Part shown: positions 17,712 through 25,392 of the stretch, one piece after another
How positions within the stretch are numbered: the first letter of the stretch is position 1
How the letters are laid out: each line of letters begins with the position of its first letter
NCBI RefSeq assembly: GCF_002699205.1
Contig: NZ_PABT01000011.1
Span: 1 to 64,000, forward strand
Length of the DNA: 64,000 bases
Source of the DNA: Allomuricauda sp.
GTDB lineage: Bacteria > Bacteroidota > Bacteroidia > Flavobacteriales > Flavobacteriaceae
Reading direction: 5' to 3'
Program-made: the position numbers and the translations under genes
The notes under the pieces: generated by a model
What the model saw: only the letters and a program-made list of their open reading frames with translations
Database searches by the model: none
Told to the model about the DNA's origin: nothing

Positions 17712-18785
17712 ATGGCACATAATATCAATTTCAACGAAAGAACAGGACGTTATTCATTTTTCAGCGTTCAGCAAAAGGCGTGGCACGGTTTAGGACAAAT
17801 CGTGGAGCAATACCCAACGAGTGAAGAAGCTATCAGACACGCAGGATTAGATTACGAAGTCGTAAAATCCCCACTATTTACCAAAGGTTCGGGCATTATC
17901 GAAACCTCCAACGGCATAGAGATAGGTAGTAGCGAATTGGCAGTACCTAACTATTTCGCCAACATACGCACCGATAACAATGCAGTATTGGGCGTAGTTG
18001 GTAAGGATTACCATATCGTACAAAACCGTGAAGCCTTTAATTTCTTTGATGCTATTGTAGGCGGTGGCGAGGGTATTCTCTATGAAACCGCAGGAGCATT
18101 GGGAAATGGGGAACGTATTTTTATCACAGCCAAATTGCCCGACTATATCCGTGTAGGGAATGGCGATGATGTAACGGAAAAGTACATTTTCCTAACCACT
18201 TCGCACGATGGTAGCGGAAGTATCACAGCCGCATTTACTCCTATCCGTATCGTTTGCCAAAACACGCTGAACGCTTCGTTACGCAGTATGACCAATGTAG
18301 TTCGTATCAAACACACATCGGGAGCAAAAGGACGTATCGAGAATGCTCACAAGATTATGGGATTGGCGAATACTTTGAGTAACCAATTGGAGGGCATTTT
18401 CAACAATTGGGCAAAAGTAAAGGTAACAGACCGAGAAGTAAGAAAGTTAATCCAATTGGCACTTTGTCCGAACAAGGAAACCCTTGATTTAATTAAAAAA
18501 GGTGCGGAAGATGAAATTTCCACCGTGTTTAAAAATACCGTTGAGGATGCTTTTGCCTATGCGATGATAAGCGACACACAGCAAATGGACACCACCAAAG
18601 GCACATTGTTCGGAGCGTACAATGCTGTTACAGGCTACTATCAGAACGTAAGAAATTATAAGAACGATGAAGCCAAGTTACAGAGCATTGTATTGGGTGG
18701 TACTGCCCAACTCAAATCACAGAAAGCATTTGAATTGTGTAGTGGTTTTGCTTTGAACGGTGCAGAAATCCTAAACCTTAATTAA
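17712..18785 (+). CDS. DUF932 (phage/plasmid-like, TIGR03299) protein
   Basis: This 357-aa protein has the DUF932 layout: an N-terminal NINFNERTGRYSFFSV and AWHGLG segment, GVVGKDYHIVQNREAF in the first third, and the FTPIRIVCQNTLN motif in the middle. Such proteins are widespread on plasmids, phages and ICEs; a role in DNA maintenance is suspected but not settled. It follows ssb by 44 bases in the same direction. Confidence 0.9.
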   Translation: MAHNINFNERTGRYSFFSVQQKAWHGLGQIVEQYPTSEEAIRHAGLDYEVVKSPLFTKGSGIIETSNGIEIGSSELAVPNYFANIRTDNNAVLGVVGKDYHIVQNREAFNFFDAIVGGGEGILYETAGALGNGERIFITAKLPDYIRVGNGDDVTEKYIFLTTSHDGSGSITAAFTPIRIVCQNTLNASLRSMTNVVRIKHTSGAKGRIENAHKIMGLANTLSNQLEGIFNNWAKVKVTDREVRKLIQLALCPNKETLDLIKKGAEDEISTVFKNTVEDAFAYAMISDTQQMDTTKGTLFGAYNAVTGYYQNVRNYKNDEAKLQSIVLGGTAQLKSQKAFELCSGFALNGAEILNLN

Positions 18786-18793
18786 TTAACAAC

Positions 18794-18821
18794 AGGCTAC
18801 CGCCTTAATCGGTGGTAGCCT
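18794..18821 (+). other. 11-bp stem-loop in the DUF932 to Api92-like gap
   Basis: AGGCTACCGCC pairs with GGTGGTAGCCT (one G-T pair) around a 6-base loop. No T-run follows, so it is more likely an mRNA-stabilising or attenuating structure than a full terminator. Confidence 0.5.
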
Positions 18822-18836
18822 ATCAAAATATTCATT

Positions 18837-19313
18837 ATGGCAAATTGGTGCAGTAATACGGTTGTATTCGAGGGAACTCCCGAAGCAATCACAGCGATAC
18901 AGGAACTTTTTCAATCAATGAAAGAAAAGGAAGAAAAAACCGAGCAAGGGCAATTTCCCGAATTTATGGAAGATACCAACGGTGGGTATTTCTTCAATAT
19001 CTATTGGCACGAGGGCGATGAAGGACAATTTCAATATGAAACAAAGTGGTCGCCAAATATTGAAGTGTTGCAGGGAATAGCAAGCCTCTATAAAGTGAAT
19101 TTCGTACAGGACTATGAGGAAATGGGAAACCTTGTTTACGGCAGAGCAACTTATCGGGACGGCATACTCAGCGATATATTTTTGGGCGATGATGATTTTG
19201 AAGCCTACGAACAGAATGAAGAAACAGACCTCTACCACTTTGAGGGAGAAGAGTACGAAAGCGATTATGAGATATTGGAAACTCTTTTGGAACGCAAAAT
19301 TGTAACACTATGA
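18837..19313 (+). CDS. Api92/YubB-like ferredoxin-fold hypothetical protein
   Basis: This 158-aa protein starts with MANWCSNTVVFEG, the hallmark of the ferredoxin-like domain found in phage Api92 and plasmid YubB proteins. The remainder is acidic. No catalytic residue is evident. It is common on mobile elements, and its function is unknown. Its stop overlaps the next start by 4 bases (ATGA). Confidence 0.75.
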   Translation: MANWCSNTVVFEGTPEAITAIQELFQSMKEKEEKTEQGQFPEFMEDTNGGYFFNIYWHEGDEGQFQYETKWSPNIEVLQGIASLYKVNFVQDYEEMGNLVYGRATYRDGILSDIFLGDDDFEAYEQNEETDLYHFEGEEYESDYEILETLLERKIVTL

Positions 19314-19504
19314 AAGTAACGGATTTGAACGGTTACGAAATTGAAGTAACCGACCTAAAAGAAGCTATCCGTATTGCCAAGCGAAATACAGGATATAGCC
19401 ACGAGGACAAAAGTTTTTCAGACTTCGATAAAAGGCAAAATGCCTATTGGACAGATATACACAAGAAATTGACAGCAATCAAAGAACAGTTAAACAACAA
19501 TTAA
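19310..19504 (+). CDS. small conserved ICE protein, function unknown
   Basis: This 64-aa protein is charged, without membrane segment or known motif. Its ATG overlaps the stop of the preceding gene (ATGA), and the PRTRC E gene follows 12 bases later, so it is likely expressed. No function can be assigned. Confidence 0.6.
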   Translation: MKVTDLNGYEIEVTDLKEAIRIAKRNTGYSHEDKSFSDFDKRQNAYWTDIHKKLTAIKEQLNNN

Positions 19505-19516
19505 AATTTAAGAACG

Positions 19517-20119
19517 ATGAACACAAATTTTTTCAATCAGATACAGCAGTTGGACTTTACAGGCAATTTACAACTGACGATAACCAAAGGAGCAGAAAGC
19601 AATCTAATCGTATCGGTATTGCTCCATAACGAACAATGCGGAGATAGTGCGAAAAACCTTATTCCCCCATTGACATTTAACGCCACACCCCAAGAGTTTG
19701 ACGAGGGATTTTTTGAGCAAATAACCACACCTGTACAAAAGGTATCGGGTTTAATGGTGGATATGGAGAAATTCCAAAAGCAACTTGATGAAGCCAAAGC
19801 ACAATCGGCAATCGAGAAAGCAAAAGCCGAAAAAGAGAAAAAGGAACAGGAAGCCAAAGACAAGAAGTTCAAACAGGCTATGGACAAGGTGGACGAGTTG
19901 GAGAAAGAGGGCAAGTTCCGTGAAGCGTGGATGAAAGTTCCCGATTTAACGGAGTTTCCCGAAAAAGCGGACGAGATACGCAAACGCAAAACCTCATTAT
20001 CCGACAAGTTTGCAACACCGAGCCTTTTCGGAACAACGGAAGAAACAGCACCTGAACAGCCACAGGTGGCAGAAGTTACTGCCGATTATCCTATTGATGA
20101 AGCGGACGAGGAAGAATAA
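19517..20119 (+). CDS. PRTRC system protein E
   Basis: This 200-aa protein has an N-terminal globular part (~1-95, MNTNFFNQIQQLDFTGNLQL, later PPLTFNATPQEFDEGFF), a strongly charged Lys/Glu coiled-coil segment (~95-150) and an acidic tail. The arrangement and position match PRTRC protein E, a member of a plasmid/ICE cassette named after its ParB-related and ThiF-related genes. The biochemical role of E is unknown. Genes C, B and ThiF follow on the same strand. Confidence 0.85.
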   Translation: MNTNFFNQIQQLDFTGNLQLTITKGAESNLIVSVLLHNEQCGDSAKNLIPPLTFNATPQEFDEGFFEQITTPVQKVSGLMVDMEKFQKQLDEAKAQSAIEKAKAEKEKKEQEAKDKKFKQAMDKVDELEKEGKFREAWMKVPDLTEFPEKADEIRKRKTSLSDKFATPSLFGTTEETAPEQPQVAEVTADYPIDEADEEE

Positions 20120-20146
20120 AAGTGTTAACCCCAAAATTAGAAAGTT

Positions 20147-20365
20147 ATGTTATTAGCAACGCAATTAGAACGAGTTTTTATACTCAAAGATAAAGGACAG
20201 GACATCAGACTGACCGACCCAGAGCCACGTTGGAGTGTGGAAGCGGTGATGAATTATTACGCCAATATGTACCCCATTTTGACGACTGCAAAAGCATCAG
20301 CACCGCAGATAAAAGACGATGCAATCGAGTACAAATTTGAGAGCGTAATGGGTACGAAAGGTTGA
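20147..20365 (+). CDS. PRTRC system protein C, ubiquitin-like
   Basis: This 72-aa protein (MLLATQLERVFILKDKG, later WSVEAVMNYYANMYP) matches PRTRC protein C, which is grouped with the prokaryotic ubiquitin-like fold. It ends VMGTKG, a single C-terminal Gly rather than a diglycine. It is encoded with an E2-like and an E1-like protein, so it is the candidate modifier or carrier of that trio. Conjugation to a target is inference. Confidence 0.85.
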   Translation: MLLATQLERVFILKDKGQDIRLTDPEPRWSVEAVMNYYANMYPILTTAKASAPQIKDDAIEYKFESVMGTKG

Positions 20366-20382
20366 ACCAAAATTTTAAAACG

Positions 20383-21549
20383 ATGAATTATGCAACGCAA
20401 CATCATATCGGGAGTTATCAGCATACCCGAACAGAAAAGACAACAGCAGCTACACCGACAGTTGGGCGAGTTCGCAAATTGGCTACAAAGACCAAAGGAC
20501 GCAAGCCAAGTGCAAAAAGACAAGCAGAAATCCGTACCAATAGCAATGCTACCAATGGTCTTTTAAAGTGTACGTTTCTGCCTAAACTGAAAACAGCACA
20601 ATCCGTACAGGCTTGTCAGAAAACGGAGAGGGATTTTTACAAGTCCCTTTCCCGACTTGCCAAGCATTACAGCATTGAGCCAATGCAGACCAAAGATTTT
20701 GAGTTTCCCTACAATATAACATTGTCTATGTGGGATATGGAAACCAAAGTAAAACGTACCAATATCAATTGGGATAGTTTTAAATTGGTACAGGATAGTA
20801 AGAAAACCTACTTCACAAGTGAGGAACGATACAATACAGATACAACCTTGTATTATGTTCCTATTGCACCACTCTTTAAAATGCTCAAAGACCCGAAGCG
20901 TAAAAAGACCGCACAGCTACTTATATCGGTATGCAGTTATCTGTATCATATTGCCGATGTGCCGTATTACAGGCAGGAAGACAGCTATTTGTATTGGTTG
21001 TATGAAACGCACAAAGATTGGGTAGAACAGGATGATGAAACAGACGAAACCGAAACGTATAAAAGTGAGTTGAGAAATGCCGAATATATTGGCGACAATA
21101 TAGAACAAAAGCTATTTAACCGTATCAATTTAAAGGTATTTGAACAGCGTTTGAGCCGATTTAAAAGCCTTGATACATTCGACAGGGAATGTTGGCAGGT
21201 AGCTTGTAATGCGTTTGCCCTTTGTACTGAATATCCGAACGCAAGCATTTTCAGAAACGCACCATTGCCCGAACAAGACCCATATAATGATGATTACGAA
21301 ACCGAAGCAATCGGAATGGAAAAGTATATCTCATTTGTCGCAGATACAAAAGGTTGGTTATATGAAAGTATGGCAGACAGCATCAATAACGAGTTTAACG
21401 AATACGGAGCAATGCAGGAACCGACCATTTGCAAATCCTTTGACGGAAGTAAAATAAAGACAAATAACCTTGATTTTGAAAACCGCCTGTTTGCCCTATT
21501 GGACGACCTCTGTACCCTATTGTATGACTATAAAACAACAGAAAAATGA
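20383..21549 (+). CDS. PRTRC-associated protein of unknown function
   Basis: The ATG at 20383 is preferred. An upstream in-frame TTG at 20362 overlaps the stop of gene C and would add 7 residues. The N-terminus is basic and Thr-rich (~1-60), followed by a mixed helical protein with FEFPYNITLSMWDMET and an acidic C-terminal third. It occupies the place between C and B. It could be a divergent PRTRC F, but no decisive motif was seen. It overlaps gene B by 4 bases. Confidence 0.75.
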   Translation: MNYATQHHIGSYQHTRTEKTTAATPTVGRVRKLATKTKGRKPSAKRQAEIRTNSNATNGLLKCTFLPKLKTAQSVQACQKTERDFYKSLSRLAKHYSIEPMQTKDFEFPYNITLSMWDMETKVKRTNINWDSFKLVQDSKKTYFTSEERYNTDTTLYYVPIAPLFKMLKDPKRKKTAQLLISVCSYLYHIADVPYYRQEDSYLYWLYETHKDWVEQDDETDETETYKSELRNAEYIGDNIEQKLFNRINLKVFEQRLSRFKSLDTFDRECWQVACNAFALCTEYPNASIFRNAPLPEQDPYNDDYETEAIGMEKYISFVADTKGWLYESMADSINNEFNEYGAMQEPTICKSFDGSKIKTNNLDFENRLFALLDDLCTLLYDYKTTEK

Positions 21550-22268
21550 ACACCGTAAACGACTTAACCCAAGATTTCGGCACATTATACTATCCTAAAT
21601 CCGCTTTGGTTTTCTATGAAACCAAAGGAATTGAAACCGATATGTATGTGGAGCATTTCGATATGGACAGCAACGGAACGCCTATCAACGCTCATCCATT
21701 GACTGTAAGGGAAGCCAATGTATTGGCAAAGGCTTTACAGACCGAAGACGAAAAGAGCAACGCCTTTTTAAAATCAAAGGGAATTTTGCCGACCAATATT
21801 CTGCACATCAATCCGAATGCTGAAAAAGGTACAGTACTTTGGTACACCAAATCAAAGCAAAGGCAACTGTATTTTGTGGAAAGTTTGGGCATACCCAATG
21901 GCAAGGCACAAGTACCCCCAATGCTTTGGTTAGCGAGCAAAAGCAGTCTTACGGTATTTGCTTTGGCAAACGACAGAAGACCAACCGAGAAAACGCCATT
22001 GCATTACGCACCTTTCTTCAATATCTACGAAAAAGGGAATGTATGTATGGGTACGGTAAGTATTGACATTAAAAATTCGGCTTCGGTTGAGGAATTTATA
22101 CAGGCGTGGGAACATTATTTTTTCAATTCCTATTTCAGCCATTCATTATGTGAAAACTTGACGAAAAAAAACATTGTAAACCTTTGGAAAGACCTTATTG
22201 GCACAGATAAACCCTTTCCGAAAGAAGCATTAAAAAAGAATAACAAAACCCTTAAAAATCTATTGTGA
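21546..22268 (+). CDS. PRTRC system protein B, E2-like fold
   Basis: This 240-aa protein matches PRTRC protein B, a prokaryotic E2-ligase-like family (Prok-E2 family D). The segment LYYPKSALVFYETKG begins the domain, and HYAPFFNIYEKGNVCMGT holds a Cys at ~168 in the position expected for an E2-type active site. It overlaps the previous gene by 4 bases and the ThiF gene by 1 base (TGATG), so the trio is tightly coupled. Confidence 0.85.
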   Translation: MNTVNDLTQDFGTLYYPKSALVFYETKGIETDMYVEHFDMDSNGTPINAHPLTVREANVLAKALQTEDEKSNAFLKSKGILPTNILHINPNAEKGTVLWYTKSKQRQLYFVESLGIPNGKAQVPPMLWLASKSSLTVFALANDRRPTEKTPLHYAPFFNIYEKGNVCMGTVSIDIKNSASVEEFIQAWEHYFFNSYFSHSLCENLTKKNIVNLWKDLIGTDKPFPKEALKKNNKTLKNLL

Positions 22269-23074
22269 TGAATACAGCAAAAACAGCAATCCATTTTACG
22301 GATAATTATCTGCTCAATCCCACCAATCCGATTTCGGTAAACCTTATCGGAGCAGGTGGTACAGGGTCAAAAGTATTGACCGCCTTAATGGAAATAAACG
22401 AAAGTTTGATTGCGTTGGGACACGCAGGGTTACAAGTCCGCCTTTGGGATGATGATATTATCACAAGTGCCAATTTGGGCAGACAACGTTTTGCAGAAAG
22501 TGAAACAGGATTATACAAATCCGTTGCTTTAATCAATCGTTGCAACCGCTGGGCAGGAACAAATTGGAAAGCCGAAACGGTAAAATTTGAAAAGGACAAT
22601 TTTGGAAGACCTCCCGAAAAAGCAAGGGCAACCATTACCATTACTTGTGTGGATAATGTACAGGCGAGGTTTGGCGTTGCTGAAATTCTTAAAGAAACAA
22701 GCTACCGCAGACACTATCAAGATGAGCCAAAATATTGGTTGGATTTTGGCAACAGCCAGTATACAGGACAAGTATTACTATCTACCATCGGAGAGATAAA
22801 GCAACCCAATTCAGAGAAATACCAAACGGTGGCAAGCCTGCCATTTGTTACCGATGAATTTGGCGAATTACTGAAGCAATCCGAACAAGAGGACAACACT
22901 CCAAGTTGCTCACTTGCCGAAGCATTGGAACACCAGGACTTGTTTATCAATTCCTCATTAACCCAAATGGGTTGTTCTTTGCTGTGGAACTTATTTCGCA
23001 GGGGAATGACCGAATACAAAGGATTTTTTCACAATCTGAAAGATTTCCGCACCCACCCCATAAAAGTCGCCTGA
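22268..23074 (+). CDS. PRTRC ThiF-family E1-like adenylating protein
   Basis: The protein has the nucleotide-binding motif NLIGAGGTGSKVLTAL (~26-41), the conserved R of an E1 (NLGRQRF) and the VDNVQARFGV segment of ThiF/MoeB/E1 enzymes. ATG at 22268 is preferred over the in-frame GTG at 22265. E1-like enzymes adenylate the C-terminus of ubiquitin-like proteins; the substrate here would be the 72-aa PRTRC C. No JAB deubiquitinase (PRTRC A) or ParB-like partner is seen in the window. Confidence 0.88.
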   Translation: MNTAKTAIHFTDNYLLNPTNPISVNLIGAGGTGSKVLTALMEINESLIALGHAGLQVRLWDDDIITSANLGRQRFAESETGLYKSVALINRCNRWAGTNWKAETVKFEKDNFGRPPEKARATITITCVDNVQARFGVAEILKETSYRRHYQDEPKYWLDFGNSQYTGQVLLSTIGEIKQPNSEKYQTVASLPFVTDEFGELLKQSEQEDNTPSCSLAEALEHQDLFINSSLTQMGCSLLWNLFRRGMTEYKGFFHNLKDFRTHPIKVA

Positions 23075-23397
23075 CCCGAAAAGTCGGGCGGCAAAAAGAC
23101 AGATCCTCCCGATGGTCGGGGCAGTCTTTTTGCATTAAACAGGTGCAACCCCTTTGTCAAAATGCACCGCTCCGCACATTCCCTTTCCTTACATTTTACC
23201 AAACAAGTTGCGAGTTTTTGCGTGGGATATTCAGTATCCCAATGATTGGTTTTGATAATGACTTCTTTTCTTTTCACACGGCGACCAAAGAAAAGAAGCA
23301 AAAGAACGTCGTTTTATTACCATTGGATTTTGTCCTAATGCTTGTCAAAGAAAAGTTATATTCAGTAATTTTGTGGCTAATTGATAAGGTCAAGCAA
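23075..23397. repeat. cluster of inverted repeats between thiF and the GNAT gene
   Basis: No gene is seen. Several inverted repeats follow each other: CCCGA-N4-TCGGG (23075-23088); a 10-bp pair GCAAAAAGAC/GTCTTTTTGC (23091-23133) that encloses CCCGA-N3-TCGGG; GGGATA-N5-TATCCC (~23224-23240); and a perfect 12-bp pair CTTCTTTTCTTT/AAAGAAAAGAAG (23262-23298). The first ones may end the PRTRC transcript; the last resembles short palindromic repeats left by mobile DNA. Confidence 0.65.
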
Positions 23398-23919
23398 ATG
23401 GAAACAATACAAATAAAAGGAATAACATTAAATGATATTGAGCAACTGCAACAAATAGGCAGACAGACTTTCTATGAAACTTTTTCGGCAGGAAACACCG
23501 AAGAAAATATGACCAATTATTTAAATGAGGAATTTTCCATAGAAAAATTAACGATTGAATTAAGCGACAAAAATGCTGAATTTTATTTTGCAACACTTGA
23601 CAATATGGTAATCGGTTATCTGAAACTCAATTTCGGGCAATCACAAACAGAATTGCAGGACGACACCGCACTTGAAATTGAACGTATTTATGTTTTAAAA
23701 GAATTTCACGGTAAAAAAGTGGGACAAATTCTATACGACAAAGCCATTGAAATTGCCAATCAGAAAAATGCCAACTACGTTTGGTTAGGTGTTTGGGAAG
23801 AAAACCCCAGAGCAATCAGTTTTTATAAGAAAAACGGCTTCGTTGAATTTGATAAACACATTTTTAAATTGGGCGATGACGAGCAGACAGATATAATGAT
23901 GAAGCTGAAATTAGCTTAA
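23398..23919 (+). CDS. GNAT-family N-acetyltransferase (copy 1)
   Basis: This GNAT protein starts at ATG 23398. A longer open frame reaches back to 22906 but overlaps thiF in another frame and its extra part is not protein-like. It has the acetyl-CoA-binding region HGKKVGQILYDKA and the terminal NPRAISFYKKNGF motif of the family. It is a close paralogue of the gene at 53410-53943; the C-terminal half (from NFGQSQTELQDD) is almost identical. The acetyl acceptor is unknown. It converges with the response-regulator gene by 4 bases. Confidence 0.9.
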   Translation: METIQIKGITLNDIEQLQQIGRQTFYETFSAGNTEENMTNYLNEEFSIEKLTIELSDKNAEFYFATLDNMVIGYLKLNFGQSQTELQDDTALEIERIYVLKEFHGKKVGQILYDKAIEIANQKNANYVWLGVWEENPRAISFYKKNGFVEFDKHIFKLGDDEQTDIMMKLKLA

Positions 23920-24365
23920 TTACTGTCAAAATATTCTTGTGCAATATCAGCTACTCCCATACTAAAATATCTTCCGCCATTGATAACAGTTTCAATCGCT
24001 TTTTTAAAATCGTCCGCATCGCTTCCAATGAGCAGATAACCGCCAAAACTTATTTCCAAAAGAGGTTTTACGGCTTTTTCTGCATCAATATCACTGTGAG
24101 CAATCAATTTTATGGTTGGATATTGTGTTCTCAATTCTTGAAGCTGTGCCAGCACATTCTTGTCGTAAAAATCAAGGTCAATAATACAAACTGAGGGAAG
24201 TTCTTTTAATGAAGATAATTGAGATAGTCCGTCTTTAATCTGTTCCGAGCGGTGCAGGATCTCAAATCCTAATTTAGTAAGGTCATTGCAGATGATATCT
24301 ACAATTGGGCTTTTATCGTTGATAAAGGCGAGGGTAATTTTTTGTTGTTTTGTACCAGTTTCCAT
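23916..24365 (-). CDS. response-regulator receiver-like protein without output domain
   Basis: Starting at ATG 24365 (an upstream ATG at 24416 looks spurious), the 149-aa product is a single receiver-like domain: KITLAFINDKSPIV at the start, CIIDLDFYD in the phospho-acceptor area, KLIAHSD, and GGYLLIGSDADDF near the end. No DNA-binding domain follows. It could be a stand-alone receiver that signals by protein contact. No histidine kinase is in the window. It lies downstream of the two HTH genes on the same strand. Confidence 0.75.
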   Translation of the reverse strand: METGTKQQKITLAFINDKSPIVDIICNDLTKLGFEILHRSEQIKDGLSQLSSLKELPSVCIIDLDFYDKNVLAQLQELRTQYPTIKLIAHSDIDAEKAVKPLLEISFGGYLLIGSDADDFKKAIETVINGGRYFSMGVADIAQEYFDSN

Positions 24366-24416
24366 ATCATATCTTTTTTGAGTTGATGTAGTCCTGCACA
24401 AAAAAAGCGCAGGCAA

Positions 24417-24632
24417 CTACACTCATCGATACTACGGCACTGGTACGCCTAACCCCGAATAAGCGAGCGCCCACGCCATAACGTGAGCGTTCTTACTTAT
24501 TGCCTCGGGGTTACAAAAATTACCAGTTTTTAGTACCAAGACCTAAAGCAAAAACACTTTAAGTATTTTCTATATTTTACATAGCAAATATACTAAACCC
24601 ATTTCGATAGAACCATACTCACACAAAATTTA
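24417..24632. other. gap with a long imperfect inverted repeat (24451-24512)
   Basis: AACCCCGAATAAG at 24451 pairs with CTTATTG-CC-TCGGGGTT ending at 24512, with a short GAGCGC / AACGTGAGCGTT structure between. The ~60-base structure could be a small RNA, an attenuator before the receiver gene, or a protein-binding site for excision. Confidence 0.5.
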
Positions 24633-24932
24633 TTACAGACAATGTTTGTTATTGGATATATAATTTTGCTCCAGTATTGTCAAAATATCCGTTTCCTTGT
24701 AAATAATCTTACCTCCAATCTGTATATACGGCAGGATATTATCATCACGGTATTGCTGTAAAGTCCGTTTGCTAATGTGTAACAGTTTGCACATATCCTC
24801 TCCCGATAGGTATATTTCTCCGTTCATTACAGGACGGTAGTTTTTCAATATACTTTCGATACGGGTTCTTAGCTGCGTTATCATTTCCTGATGGGCAATG
24901 ATTTCTTCGGCTTCATTCGTCAGTAAATCCAT
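24633..24932 (-). CDS. small HTH protein (excisionase/MerR-like)
   Basis: This 99-aa protein has an N-terminal helical stretch and a C-terminal winged-HTH (YLSGEDMCKLLHISKRTLQQYRDD then ILPYIQIGGKIIYKE) typical of the HTH_17 excisionase-like family. It overlaps its upstream neighbour by 20 bases and is a diverged paralogue of it. In CTnDOT-type elements small HTH proteins of this class (Xis2c/Xis2d-like) control excision and transfer operons. Confidence 0.85.
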   Translation of the reverse strand: MDLLTNEAEEIIAHQEMITQLRTRIESILKNYRPVMNGEIYLSGEDMCKLLHISKRTLQQYRDDNILPYIQIGGKIIYKETDILTILEQNYISNNKHCL

Positions 24933-25224
24933 TGTCTTTGGTATTGTACGGCAGTCCGGCTTCGAGTAAAGCCTGTACGTCCGAGCGTTTGTAATAATTC
25001 TTACGGTTCAGTTTGGAATAAGGTAATAACCCTTTGTCCTTATACGTCTGCAAAGTCCGCTTGGTAATGTTCATCATCAAGCACACTTCCTGGTTATCGA
25101 GCCATTGCTCTTCTGCGAAAATTGGCGTGTATTTTTTTGTGGCATTTTCGGTCAGTTCCAAAAGTTCCCTCAGTTCATTCTGCATTCCGTCCAATGCGGA
25201 TTTTTGTATTGCGATAACTTCCAT
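24913..25224 (-). CDS. small HTH protein (excisionase/MerR-like), first of the pair
   Basis: This 103-aa protein has the same layout as the next gene: a helical N-terminus and the HTH segment WLDNQEVCLMMNITKRTLQT followed by KGLLPYSKLNRKNYYK. The pair probably arose by duplication and may bind as a heterocomplex. Its promoter region carries the 10-bp phased GCC block (site E), so it may belong to the ICE regulon, either as member or regulator. Confidence 0.85.
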   Translation of the reverse strand: MEVIAIQKSALDGMQNELRELLELTENATKKYTPIFAEEQWLDNQEVCLMMNITKRTLQTYKDKGLLPYSKLNRKNYYKRSDVQALLEAGLPYNTKDNGFTDE

Positions 25225-25286
25225 AATCTGCTCAATTTTTCTGTGGAAGTGAATTTATAAAGGCTTATTACAAGGGTTGGAAATGT

Positions 25287-25319
25287 TGTACCTATTGGCG
25301 TTGAAAGGCACTGTTTGGC
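25287..25319 (-). promoter_or_regulatory. phased-GCC site E, upstream of the HTH pair
   Basis: On the plus strand GGC occurs at 25297, 25307 and 25317, with TGT at the fourth position 25287, all exactly 10 bp apart. Read in the direction of the HTH genes these are GCC triplets. After 33 further bases comes a TTCA box (25250-25253) within TATAAATTCAC, a putative -7 region. Confidence 0.65.
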
Positions 25320-25340
25320 GGTTTACTATCTCCGTAAACA

Positions 25341-25373
25341 AAAATCGGATAGCCTTTTGAGCTATCCGATTTT
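25341..25373 (-). terminator. Rho-independent terminator of the ABC-ATPase gene
   Basis: AAAATCGGATAGC and GCTATCCGATTTT form a perfect 13-bp stem with a 7-base loop, flanked by A and T runs, so it can work on both strands. It lies 20 bases after the stop codon at 25393. Confidence 0.88.
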
Positions 25374-25392
25374 TTACTGCTATTTTGAAATA

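Noticed and set aside
18794-18821. Stem-loop as a terminator
   Set aside because: No T-run follows, and the next gene continues in the same direction.
19447-19629. 60-aa open frame across the start of PRTRC E
   Set aside because: It overlaps two better-supported genes in another frame.
22906-23397. N-terminal extension of the first GNAT gene
   Set aside because: It runs through the thiF C-terminus in another frame and through inverted repeats; the paralogue at 53410 begins at the position matching ATG 23398.
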